The notes under the pieces: generated by a model
Seen by the model: the letters and a program-made list of their open reading frames with translations, nothing else
The model's database searches: none
Told to the model about the DNA's origin: nothing
Assembly: GCA_963169055.1 (NCBI GenBank)
Contig: CAUJFU010000293.1
Coordinates: forward strand, 1 to 14,653
DNA length: 14,653 nt
Origin: Myxococcota bacterium
GTDB lineage: Bacteria; Myxococcota_C; UBA6777
Direction of reading: 5' to 3'
Part shown: positions 1-6,149 of the stretch, one piece after another
How positions within the stretch are numbered: position 1 is the first letter of the stretch
Layout of the letters: each line of letters starts with the position of its first letter
Translations under genes and position numbers: made by a program

Positions 1-1
1 C

Positions 2-385
2 AAAGGGTGGCGGTTGCCGACGGAGGCGGAGTGGGAATATGCAGCGCGAGCGGGAAGCACAGGCGCACGTCACGGGGAGCTAGACGATGTGGCTTGGTAT
101 GGTGACAATAGTGACCGCAAAACGCATCCAGTGGGTAGAAACAGCGCGAATGGTTGGGGATTGAGGGATATGTTGGGGAATGTGTGGGAGTGGTGTTATG
201 ACTGGTATGGTGACTATTCGACACAAGCTGCAACGGATCCGACGGGAGCAGCTATAGGCACGTACCGCGTGCTACGTGGTGGCGGTTGGCTCAACTACGC
301 CTACCACGTGCGGGCGGCGCGGCGTAGCTACGGCACGCCGACGCACCGCGGCTACGACATCGGTTTCCGTGTCGTCAGGTACTGA
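2..385 (+). CDS. FGE-sulfatase domain protein, C-terminal part (5' truncated by window edge)
   Basis: The frame is open from the first bases of the window, so the gene begins upstream and only about 127 residues are visible. They match the C-terminal half of the formylglycine-generating-enzyme (SUMF1/EgtB-like, C-type-lectin-fold) domain: RLPTEAEWEYAARAG, then NGWGLRDMLGNVWEW, then RVLRGGGW and a terminal IGFRVVRY. Family members either convert a sulfatase Cys to formylglycine or, very often in large bacterial genomes, act as non-enzymatic binding or sensor domains fused to kinases or other modules. The catalytic cysteine region of true FGEs cannot be judged here. The final third (codons 290-358) is unusually rich in NNC codons at the ligand-facing positions, the pattern of a retroelement-diversified variable region. 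The fold assignment is secure; the role is unknown because the N-terminal part is missing. Confidence 0.93.
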   Translation, partial: KGWRLPTEAEWEYAARAGSTGARHGELDDVAWYGDNSDRKTHPVGRNSANGWGLRDMLGNVWEWCYDWYGDYSTQAATDPTGAAIGTYRVLRGGGWLNYAYHVRAARRSYGTPTHRGYDIGFRVVRY

Positions 386-386
386 C
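284..386 (+). other. Candidate DGR variable region (VR) at the 3' end of the FGE-domain gene
   Basis: Seen: from the GGW motif to the IGFR motif the codons at positions 290, 293, 296, 302, 305, 326, 329, 332, 344, 350, 353 and 356 are CTC, AAC, TAC, TAC, CAC, AGC, TAC, GGC, CAC, GGC, TAC and GAC. All end in C and could each derive from an AAC codon by changes at adenines only. They sit in clusters of two or three around invariant residues (VRAA, TPT, IGFR). Known: diversity-generating retroelements replace a VR with a cDNA of a template repeat mutated at A, and their targets are C-type-lectin/FGE folds with AAC-derived codons. A 13-nt perfect hairpin (GTCAG-GTA-CTGAC, 374-386) lies exactly at the VR end and stop codon, where DGR homing hairpins occur. 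No template repeat or reverse transcriptase is in the window. Confidence 0.5.
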
Positions 387-693
387 CCTCACCCCGTCGC
401 TTCGCGCCTCCCCTCTCCCTGCGACGCTCGCAAAGCCTCGCTGCAAGGCGAGGGGAAAGACGGAGGATGTGATGTGTTCGGAAGCGCGGGCGTTATGGCC
501 CCCGTCGCCCCTATCGACCCACCACGCAGCCTCGCGAAGTGTCCATCGTGACAGCGCAGTGAAGCGAGGGGGGCGTTGGTGTTGTGAAAAGGTGTAGAGT
601 CCCAAAAAGCTGTGGACAAGGGTTGGGTTTGGTGCATATTCTTCGTGTGCTTTTTGTGCTTGAGCAAATACCTACGTACAGAAAGGAACAGAG
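386..693. other. 308-bp intergenic stretch with inverted repeats
   Basis: No credible gene was found; the short frames here lack homology-like features and a ribosome-binding site. The left part holds an imperfect inverted repeat, CCCCTCTCCCTGC (410-422) against GCAAGGCGAGGGG (443-455), of the kind seen in dispersed extragenic palindromes. A smaller stem follows, GGGCG (488-492) with CGCCC (506-510). The right part becomes AT-richer and carries the possible promoter for the next gene. Confidence 0.5.
613..642 (+). promoter_or_regulatory. Possible sigma-70-type promoter for the 694-1806 gene pair
   Basis: TGGACA (613-618) and TATTCT (637-642) are separated by 18 bp, about 50 bp upstream of the start codon at 694. 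The match is only fair and is inferred by eye. Confidence 0.3.
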
Positions 694-1212
694 ATGCGTT
701 TGGAAAAAGAGGTGTTGTATGCGCAATTAAAAGCGATGGGTGCTCCGTTGGGGGGAGATACCTATTTTGCAGCAGAACAAGTAGAACCTTTGGTTGTTTT
801 TGCTGAGGCTTTGCGACTTTCGCGCTACGATGCTTCTCTCACGCGTTGTTTTCCTGTGCTTCTTTACAAACATCGGTCTTTTTTTCAAGCATACCATCAG
901 GTGAGAGAAATAGCCGTTTTGTCAGGTGAAAGCCGCGCTTTGGGATTTTTTCTTGAACTGACCGCTTCTCTTTCGGGCGATGCAGAGCTCCTGCGCGTCG
1001 CAGAGAGACACCGCGCTGCGTCTTCCGTTGACTTCCGGGAAGTCGAGCCTTTCTTTCTTAGCCGCCCGATGAATTCTTATGCAAGGCTGGCTGCCGAGCA
1101 AAACAGCCCCTTGGTGGCGAAGGCTTGGAATTTCCTTCTCAACGAAGGTATGGATAGCTTTGAAAAGCTGTTTCGCTCTTTCGTTCCAAGAGTAAGCCAC
1201 AACGCGAGTTGA
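694..1212 (+). CDS. Hypothetical 172-aa helical protein, partner of the nucleotidyltransferase
   Basis: I do not recognise this family. The ATG at 694 has a good ribosome-binding site (GAAAGGA, 681-687), which fixes the start. The protein is predicted from its residue pattern to be largely alpha-helical, with a hydrophobic middle (around VLLYKHRSFFQAYHQVREIAVL, residues ~56-77) and no signal peptide, transmembrane helix or obvious helix-turn-helix. Its stop codon TGA directly abuts the start of the next gene, so the two are almost certainly co-transcribed and translationally coupled. Because the downstream product is a DUF6036/AbiEii-type nucleotidyltransferase, a role as cognate antitoxin or regulatory partner is a reasonable inference from context only. 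Confidence 0.8.
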   Translation: MRLEKEVLYAQLKAMGAPLGGDTYFAAEQVEPLVVFAEALRLSRYDASLTRCFPVLLYKHRSFFQAYHQVREIAVLSGESRALGFFLELTASLSGDAELLRVAERHRAASSVDFREVEPFFLSRPMNSYARLAAEQNSPLVAKAWNFLLNEGMDSFEKLFRSFVPRVSHNAS

Positions 1213-1806
1213 GTGATGTTTTCGACATTTTCAAATGAAAGTATACGCAATTTTCTCGTTGCGATGGATCGCTTTTCGGATAGAAAAAGAGTTCTTATTT
1301 TGATTGGCGGCAGCGCTGCTGCGCTGGCTTATGGAATTCATCATTTTACAAAGGACATCGATATTTTTTTGGACGGCGCAGATATCGATGCGCAAGAACT
1401 ACAAAGATTGCAATCCGAAGCAAGCCAATATACACACCTTGATATCCCAGTGGAATTGGTTTCGGTTGCTGACGCACCCTACAATTACCAAGACCGCTTA
1501 GAAAAAATTGAGTCGATCGGAACGCTCCAGTTCTTAGATCTCTATTGCCTTGAGAGACACGATTTTTTCTTAATGAAAATTATTCGCGGCTACGAGCATG
1601 ACATCGAGCACCTTATCGAGATTCACAAGTCGCATGCGTTTTCTGTGGATATTCTTTGCGAAAGATTCATCAAAGAGATGGATCATGTGATGCTGGATCG
1701 AAGGATGTTGAAGAATAACTTTTTAAATGCGTTATCGAATATTTACGCTGATGTGGCTCACATCGAACAAAGACTTGCGATAGAAGCGGCGTGGCTTACA
1801 CGATAA
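1213..1806 (+). CDS. DUF6036/AbiEii-like minimal nucleotidyltransferase
   Basis: A 197-residue protein with the hallmarks of a minimal nucleotidyltransferase: a GGS loop (residues 32-34, in IGGSAAALAYG) followed by the metal-binding D-x-D (D48, D50, in TKDIDIF). After this comes a DUF6036-like region with CLERHDFFLMKIIRGYEHDIEHL (from about residue 113), where the conserved Lys and paired acidic residues of the family fall. Such proteins transfer nucleotides to RNA or protein substrates and include the AbiEii and MenT toxins. The start is either GTG at 1213 or the adjacent ATG at 1216; both directly follow the upstream stop, giving translational coupling. The catalytic motifs look intact. Toxin activity is inferred from the pairing, not shown. 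An alternative role is a stand-alone aminoglycoside-transferase-like enzyme. Confidence 0.85.
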   Translation: MMFSTFSNESIRNFLVAMDRFSDRKRVLILIGGSAAALAYGIHHFTKDIDIFLDGADIDAQELQRLQSEASQYTHLDIPVELVSVADAPYNYQDRLEKIESIGTLQFLDLYCLERHDFFLMKIIRGYEHDIEHLIEIHKSHAFSVDILCERFIKEMDHVMLDRRMLKNNFLNALSNIYADVAHIEQRLAIEAAWLTR

Positions 1807-1838
1807 AAACAAATCAGGACAGGAGCGATGCGGTTGAT

Positions 1839-1960
1839 AAAAAGCCCGTGTTCGCGGCCCTTCAAGCGGCGCAGCCGTTGGTTTGAAAAGCGTCTGCTCA
1901 CTCCGCCAGCATGGGGTCAAGGGGCGACAGTCCCTTGCGGGGCGTGGGGCAGCGCCCCAC
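1839..1960 (+). repeat. Dispersed structured repeat, copy 1
   Basis: First of three ~123-bp copies in the window, starting at AAAAAGCCCGTGTTCGC and ending at GCCCCAC. Shared blocks in order: AAAAGCC-GTTCGCG, TTCAAGCGGC, GTTGGTTTGAAAA, CGCC, GGGGTCAAGGGG, TCCCTTG, GGGG and a GTGGGGC/GCCCCAC stem. The right end contains two hairpins (AAGGGG...CCCTT and GTGGGGC...GCCCCAC). It lies between the convergent ends of the nucleotidyltransferase gene and truC. Confidence 0.85.
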
Positions 1961-2052
1961 AAAAGCCAAGGAACAGACAACACCCCACAAAAGCCAAGGA
2001 ACAGAGAGCGCCCACAAAAACAAGGAACAGACAACACCCCACAAAAGAAAGG
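1956..2052 (+). repeat. 27-28-bp tandem repeat array (about 3.5 units)
   Basis: Units start at 1956, 1984, 2011 and 2038 (last one partial). Each begins CCCACAAAA, followed by a CAAGGAACAGA core. The first nine bases of the unit equal the terminal bases of the dispersed repeat copy 1, so the array appears to grow out of that repeat's end. Units are directly adjacent with no spacers. Confidence 0.85.
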
Positions 2053-2063
2053 CCGAAAACGAA

Positions 2064-2918
2064 TCAGGATTCTTCGAGGGAATCAAGGGGATCAATGAGA
2101 TCGAGAGGGGCGTTGGCATCGGCGGAAGGATCGGGAGCGGCGGAAGGATCGGAAGCGGCGGGGGTATCTTCGTTGGCGAGAAGGGTGTGAAGATTGGCGG
2201 GTCGGAGTGCATCGACCCATGCGGGATCGGAAGCAAAGAGCATGGTGGGCCAATCGTCGGGGGTGATGCTCATTTTTGCGATGGGTTCGAGCATATCGAG
2301 AGGGACAGGAGCGAAGATATCGATGATTTCTTGGGTGATGGGGTGTGGAAATCGTAGGCGGAAAGCGTGAAGGGCCATGCGCTTGAGATCGAAAGTGTCG
2401 TGATGGAGGTGGTTTTGTTTGTTGTCGCCGCGCTTGCGGTCGCCGATGATGGGATGGTTGATCCCGCCGAGGTGACGGCGCAATTGGTGAAGGCGTCCTG
2501 TGAAGGGGACGGCTTCGACGATGCTGCGGTGTGGGCCGCGTGCCAGACGGCGGTAGGCTGTGAAAGAAGGGACGCGGGGGCCGTTTTCATCGCGGGTAAG
2601 TGGGCGGTCGATCAGCCCTTGTTCTGGGGCGACACCACGGACGAGGGCGACGTAATGTTTTTGAAGCTGACGTTGCATAAAAAGCTGATTGAGAAGTTGT
2701 GCAGCTTCTTTGTGTCGGGCGACAAGCAAGATGCCGCTGGTGGCGCGGTCGAGACGATGGGCGAGATAGACGGTTTGTTTGAGGCGCTTGCGCAGGAGAT
2801 CGGTGAGTGTCACGCGATCACGCCCGATGCCTCGGTGTACAAGGAGTCCAGAGGGTTTGTACACGGCGATCAGGTCGTCGTCTTCGTAGAGGATAGCGAT
2901 ATCTTCTTGTGGAAACAT
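2064..2918 (-). CDS. truC: tRNA pseudouridine(65) synthase TruC
   Basis: RluA-family pseudouridine synthase of 284 residues. It carries the catalytic motif HRLDRATSG (54-62, nucleophilic Asp57), an early KPSGLLVHRG segment (21-30), and the TruC-typical run GRLHQLRRHL (141-150) and HPIIGDRKRGD (155-165) followed by KQN. These closely resemble E. coli TruC, which isomerises U65 in the T-arm of tRNA-Ile(GAU) and tRNA-Asp. The start ATG at 2918 has a Shine-Dalgarno AGAAAGG five bases upstream. Residues from about 250 form a low-complexity acidic tail (TPAASDPSAAPDPSADA) beyond the usual domain, encoded in part by two 18-bp direct repeats near 2122-2157. It stands alone on the - strand, between two copies of the dispersed repeat. 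Confidence 0.93.
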   Translation of the reverse strand: MFPQEDIAILYEDDDLIAVYKPSGLLVHRGIGRDRVTLTDLLRKRLKQTVYLAHRLDRATSGILLVARHKEAAQLLNQLFMQRQLQKHYVALVRGVAPEQGLIDRPLTRDENGPRVPSFTAYRRLARGPHRSIVEAVPFTGRLHQLRRHLGGINHPIIGDRKRGDNKQNHLHHDTFDLKRMALHAFRLRFPHPITQEIIDIFAPVPLDMLEPIAKMSITPDDWPTMLFASDPAWVDALRPANLHTLLANEDTPAASDPSAAPDPSADANAPLDLIDPLDSLEES

Positions 2919-3020
2919 GGGGCCTTTCTGAGGCTATACGAGCATCTTGGGTGTGAGTGGTTGAAGAAAGGTCTGATCCGTTTTTTAGAAGAGCAAACGA
3001 ACAAGGAACCGCTTGCGTTG

Positions 3021-3143
3021 AAAAGCCCGCGTTCGCGGACGTTCAAGCGGCAAGGCCGTTGGTTTGAAAAACGGCGATTCACCCCGCCGATACGGGGTCA
3101 AGGGGACGAAGTTCCCTTGCGGGGTATGGGGTGGAACCCCACA
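3021..3143 (+). repeat. Dispersed structured repeat, copy 2
   Basis: Aligns over its whole length with copies 1 and 3, from AAAAGCCCGCGTTCGCG through TTCAAGCGGC, GTTGGTTTGAAAA and GGGGTCAAGGGG to the terminal GTGGAACCCCAC stem. The internal loops differ (ACGAAGT here) while the stem arms are conserved or compensated. Its hairpin end faces the stop codon of the - strand GST-like gene, about 50 bp away; its other end lies about 100 bp upstream of truC. Confidence 0.85.
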
Positions 3144-3193
3144 AGATCAGGCAAATATACAAAGGCCGTTATCAGACAAGTGCGCAAAGATCG

Positions 3194-3922
3194 TCAGACA
3201 GCACTACGGCTGCTGCTGGCGTGTGGGCCGTAAGTCGCGAGCAGATAACGCACGATGGCTTGTGGATCGCTGAGGGCGGTCGCGGTGTTGGTGTCGATGA
3301 AATAAGGGATATCGACTTCTCCGCTGACGCGCAAAAGTTCGGCGCGGCGCATACTTCCGTGGGCAACGTTCTTGATCCAGCAGGGCAGATCGAGCGAATG
3401 GAGGACTTCGCGGATCATCCGACAAGAGGGAGAGCCTTCGTATTGGTACAACACCAACATCTCGCGGGGAAGGGGACGTTGTTCGATGCCGCGTTCAACG
3501 GACGCTCCTTTTTGTCGGAGGGATGAAGAGATCAGCGCGTTGATGGTTTGAAACGGAGCACGAAGATGGCTGAAAAGGCCGCGCCCTCGGCCATATTGTT
3601 CGCAGAGATAAGTGATGATCTCTTCGGATTCGTAGATCCTGCGGCCTGTGTTGGGATCGAGTAGGAACGGGAAGAGCTTTTTTCCCCCCAGTTCTTTGAG
3701 TTTTTCGCGGTGTTGGGAGCCGCGAGCGGTGGGATAACTGATGTAGTCGATATCGAATTCGCTGAGGAATTCGCGAACTTTGCGACTAAAAGGACAGACT
3801 TCGGACTCAAACAACTGCAAAGGCCGAACAGGCGGGGCAGCAGGGTGATACAACACAAAGATGCCTCGCCCGGGGCGGGTGATAGAAACCCCCAAATGAC
3901 TGAGATGATCGAAAAGGCCCAT
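3194..3922 (-). CDS. Tandem GST-N/glutaredoxin-like domain protein
   Basis: The protein has 242 residues and two thioredoxin-fold, glutathione-S-transferase-N-terminal modules. Module 1 spans about residues 35-112: LFESEVCPFSRKVREFL with C43-P-F-S46, the cis-Pro region KLFPFLLD, then YESEEIITYL. Module 2 spans about 155-232: LVLYQYEGSPSCRMIREVL with S164-P-S-C167, DIPYFID, then SDPQAIVRYL. Proteins with this duplication occur in myxobacteria, cyanobacteria and plastids and are presumed thiol/glutathione-dependent, with no settled function. The frame is open upstream to 4261, but I chose ATG 3922 because it has a clear AGGAG (3928-3932) five bases upstream and the upstream residues lack domain character. 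There is no signal peptide. The two Cys-motifs are each reduced to one Cys, in complementary positions. Confidence 0.88.
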   Translation of the reverse strand: MGLFDHLSHLGVSITRPGRGIFVLYHPAAPPVRPLQLFESEVCPFSRKVREFLSEFDIDYISYPTARGSQHREKLKELGGKKLFPFLLDPNTGRRIYESEEIITYLCEQYGRGRGLFSHLRAPFQTINALISSSLRQKGASVERGIEQRPLPREMLVLYQYEGSPSCRMIREVLHSLDLPCWIKNVAHGSMRRAELLRVSGEVDIPYFIDTNTATALSDPQAIVRYLLATYGPHASSSRSAV

Positions 3923-4005
3923 AGCCGCTCCTGTATGGATGCTGACGTTGCGCACAGCGCCCACCTGTTTTGGGAGACGTTGTGGCGTCGGTGTGCCGAA
4001 GGCGT

Positions 4006-4102
4006 GTCGTTGCGGAGGCGGAGTCTCCCACGCCTTGCAAAAAGGCGCAAGAGTCGGCTTTGAACGAAAGCCGCTGTGTGTGCTTGGCACAAGCCACACA
4101 GC
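4006..4102. repeat. Cluster of consecutive inverted repeats upstream of the GST-like gene
   Basis: At least four back-to-back stem-loops: GGCGTG...CACGCC with inner GGAG/CTCC (4006-4039); CGCCTT-GCAAA-AAGGCG (4031-4047, overlapping the first); CGGCTTT-GAACG-AAAGCCG (4055-4073); and a 13-bp stem with one bulge and a GCA loop (4073-4102, GCTGTGTG...CACACAGC). On the - strand this is the leader region of the GST-like gene. No T-tract follows on either strand, so these are not simple terminators. The rest of 3923-4253 shows no gene I can support. Confidence 0.6.
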
Positions 4103-4253
4103 GAGCAGCACAAGACGATCTCTTTTTGAGATGCTTTGTTTGCGTGGATCATCTTGTTTTGAGACGACGATCTTTTTGAGAGAGGGTTGTTTTGGGCTCG
4201 GAAAGTGGAGGACAACGTTGTGGAGGTAGGCAGAAAGCGTTGGTGGCAAGGGG

Positions 4254-4269
4254 TGGCACACGGCTTGCC
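4254..4269 (+). promoter_or_regulatory. Sigma-54 (-24/-12) promoter of the small RNA
   Basis: TGGCAC (4254-4259), five bases, then TTGC (4265-4268). This is the RpoN consensus TGGCAC-N5-TTGC with exact GG-to-GC spacing; only the final base is C instead of A/T. The predicted start of transcription, 12 bases after the -12 C, is at about 4280, leading directly into a run of stem-loops and a terminator with no open frame of note. Sigma-54 promoters need an enhancer-binding activator; its binding site is not identified. Confidence 0.6.
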
Positions 4270-4279
4270 CTAGAGGTCT

Positions 4280-4405
4280 CCAACGTCACAAGACACTCTG
4301 GATGGATTCCATCTTTGGGTTTGTTCCGTTTTTTCCGGTTATCGAGAGTCCCGTCCCCCCTCGGTAACCAAGAAAGGCTCTGCGTCTCGCAGGGCCTTTT
4401 TTTTT
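4280..4405 (+). ncRNA. Candidate sigma-54-dependent small RNA (~126 nt), Pxr-like
   Basis: Seen: a sigma-54-type promoter, then stem-loop 1 (GATGG-ATT-CCATC, 4300-4312), stem-loop 2 (a 10-bp stem GGTTATCGAG/CTCGGTAACC, 4337-4369, with the 13-base loop AGTCCCGTCCCCC) and stem-loop 3, a 12-bp intrinsic terminator. The C-rich loop, with a run of six C's at 4355-4360, could pair with G-rich Shine-Dalgarno sites. Known: the developmental regulator sRNA Pxr of Myxococcus xanthus is a ~130-nt, three-stem-loop, sigma-54-linked RNA in which, to my recollection, a run of C's in a loop is critical. The similarity is architectural; I cannot align it to Pxr from memory. It converges on the vWA gene, whose stop codon is 12 bases beyond the terminator. 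An alternative is a terminator complex serving only the - strand operon. Confidence 0.55.
4373..4405 (+). terminator. Strong Rho-independent terminator (possibly bidirectional)
   Basis: AAAGGCTCTGCG pairs fully (one G-U) with CGCAGGGCCTTT around a TCT loop and is followed by nine T's in total (4397-4405). On the - strand the same hairpin lies just after the stop codon of the vWA-like gene and is followed by TTTCTT, so it may also end that operon, less strongly. Confidence 0.88.
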
Positions 4406-4416
4406 GGAAAGATTTT

Positions 4417-6066
4417 TCAAGAGCCACTGACCAAGGCAGCGATGAGTTGCGTGCGCGATGCAGCGATGCTTTCCATGCTGCTGCCTTCGATCGGCAAGTA
4501 AAAAGAAAAGCTGTGTAAGTCTTGTTCTGAAGAGGAGGACGTGGGCGTGTGTGGGGTGTCGAGGGTATCCTCTGGGGAGGATATCTCTTCTCGTAACATT
4601 TGTCTTTTTGCGCGCCTTCTTTCGTGGGAAGGCTTCCGTTTCTTGGATGGTGTCGTAGGGGATATTTCTTGTGAGGCGAGCGGGGCGGTGGGTTGGGGGG
4701 TGGGTTGGAGGATGGGAAAAAGGATGCCGTGGATCGCGGGGAGATGATCTTTGTATTGCGTAAAGATATCTTTCCAGTAGCGGATATTTTGGTAACACAG
4801 GGAGATGGCGTAGACTTTGCGTTGAGGGTCGAGACAATCGCGGAGCTTGAGGGTGCGGGAGAGGTGGAGGAGGACGCTGCCGTGTTGGATCTCGTCGTAG
4901 AGTCGGAGTTTGAGCAGATCGAGATCTTGTTGAAAGGCGGTGGGATCGAGGCGACCGTGCAAGCAATGGATGTGAAATTGAAGCGCGTCATGCTCGAAGT
5001 ATCGGGTGAGATCGCGGATCAAGCGTAGGCAGAATCCGAGCAAGAGGATGGAGAACTGGTAATCGTAGCCGCTGGATTTGATGGAAAAGATCTCGCCGAG
5101 ATCGAGGATCATGTGGACGGTTCGGCGTTTGCGGCGAAGTTGTCCAGCATCGCGGGTGTAGAATAACAACTCACCTTCGACAAAGCGCAGATCGAAGAGA
5201 TCGATCTCTTCTTTGGATTCCATGTAGATAAGTTCGGAGAGTACGAGGTTTTCGAAGGCTCCGCGTGTGGTGATCTCGGATATTCCGCCTGTCGGATAGT
5301 AGGTTTCGTCAACAAAAGCGGTGTCGCTGTCGGCGGATTCGTCTTGGATGGGGAGTTCGCGTAAGTCGATCTCGCCCAAACGTCGCTCGATCTCGATCAG
5401 TTGACGGCAGCCGATGCGCAGGGCTTCGGTGTTGAGTTTTTCAAAGTGGGCCAGTTCAAAGAGATCTTCTTCGTGCAAGAGGTCGGACCATCGGACTTTT
5501 TGCGATGTGTTTTGAAGGAATCTCAAAAGCTGTTGTGCAAACGAAGGGAGGTTTGTGTGGGTTTCGGTGATGCGTTGGTGGGCTGCGTCGATCTGGTCGT
5601 AGGAGGTCGGAGAAAGCATGATCCCGCGCAACTGGGAGGGATGCAACAAGACATCACGCGGCGCGTTTGCAGCGAGAGGACGCCACAGCAGCTCAAGCAA
5701 GCGAAGATGAAGCTTTTTTTTGTCTGGGGCAGTTTGCAGCATCTCAAGGGCAGTTTGGAGATGGAAGTTTTGAAGAAAGCGAGACAACCACTCATTTTCG
5801 TAGCGTAAGCGCAAGGTGCGTTCTTCTTCGGGCCAATCTTGGAAGCCTTTGAGTGAAGCAAAGCGGGTATTGTGGCCTTCGTAGAGCAGCGTGCCGAGAT
5901 CGACGACCAAGAAAAACGGGAGATGGTAATGCCCTAGTCCGGCAAGGTGGCGATACCAGACGAAGGCGGGCGAAAGGTAAGCGCGCAAGAGATCTTCGGA
6001 GAGCGCGCTGTAGCGTAGGCTTGCGAGCAAATAAGAAGTGGTCTGGGCTTCGGGGATGGTGTGCAT
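4417..6066 (-). CDS. vWA-like component of a MoxR/FtsH ternary system, degenerate MIDAS
   Basis: Last gene of the operon, 549 residues from ATG 6066. The frame extends to a TTG at 6153 that overlaps the MoxR stop; I preferred ATG 6066 because GAGAG precedes it, while the TTG has no purine-rich site. The N-terminal ~280 residues are helical with two hydrophobic segments and match nothing I know. At residues ~317-400 lies a von Willebrand factor A/CoxE-like segment: a basic lead-in RRKRRTVHMILDLGEIF, then a long helix (FSILLLGFCLRLIRDL) and an LQFHIHCL strand. The canonical metal-binding D-x-S-x-S is replaced by DLGEI, so metal-dependent adhesion is probably lost. The ~100-residue C-terminus is rich in Ser, Pro, Lys and Arg and probably disordered. 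Position after MoxR supports its role as the vWA partner; the vWA assignment is inferred from pattern and context. Confidence 0.75.
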   Translation of the reverse strand: MHTIPEAQTTSYLLASLRYSALSEDLLRAYLSPAFVWYRHLAGLGHYHLPFFLVVDLGTLLYEGHNTRFASLKGFQDWPEEERTLRLRYENEWLSRFLQNFHLQTALEMLQTAPDKKKLHLRLLELLWRPLAANAPRDVLLHPSQLRGIMLSPTSYDQIDAAHQRITETHTNLPSFAQQLLRFLQNTSQKVRWSDLLHEEDLFELAHFEKLNTEALRIGCRQLIEIERRLGEIDLRELPIQDESADSDTAFVDETYYPTGGISEITTRGAFENLVLSELIYMESKEEIDLFDLRFVEGELLFYTRDAGQLRRKRRTVHMILDLGEIFSIKSSGYDYQFSILLLGFCLRLIRDLTRYFEHDALQFHIHCLHGRLDPTAFQQDLDLLKLRLYDEIQHGSVLLHLSRTLKLRDCLDPQRKVYAISLCYQNIRYWKDIFTQYKDHLPAIHGILFPILQPTPQPTAPLASQEISPTTPSKKRKPSHERRRAKRQMLREEISSPEDTLDTPHTPTSSSSEQDLHSFSFYLPIEGSSMESIAASRTQLIAALVSGS

Positions 6067-6149
6067 GGCGCTCTCGTTTTGGAGATCTGTTGCATGGATG
6101 AAGACGAAGAAGTGTTGCGAATTTTCCTCGAGTAGGAATAGAAATGACG

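Noticed and set aside
1956-2052. Possible CRISPR array
   Set aside because: Repeat units are directly adjacent with no unique spacers and no cas genes are nearby.
2367-3233. Long + strand open frame of 288 codons opposite truC
   Set aside because: It is the antisense shadow of truC, has no ribosome-binding site, and runs into repeat copy 2. The - strand frame carries the conserved catalytic motifs.
3923-4261. N-terminal extension of the GST-like protein to 4261
   Set aside because: The extension is low-information sequence across hairpins and the sRNA promoter; ATG 3922 has a clear AGGAG site and starts just before the first domain.
4337-4370. tRNA-like 3' end (segment ending GGTAACCA)
   Set aside because: No T-loop consensus, D-arm or anticodon arm can be drawn; the segment forms a simple 10-bp stem-loop instead.
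4192-4518. 108-codon + strand open frame over the sRNA
   Set aside because: It reads through the terminator and into the 3' end of the vWA gene, has no ribosome-binding site, and its composition follows the RNA structure.
4900-5400. High density of GATC sites
   Set aside because: It follows from frequent Asp, Ile and Arg codon combinations on the coding strand; no ordered spacing was seen.
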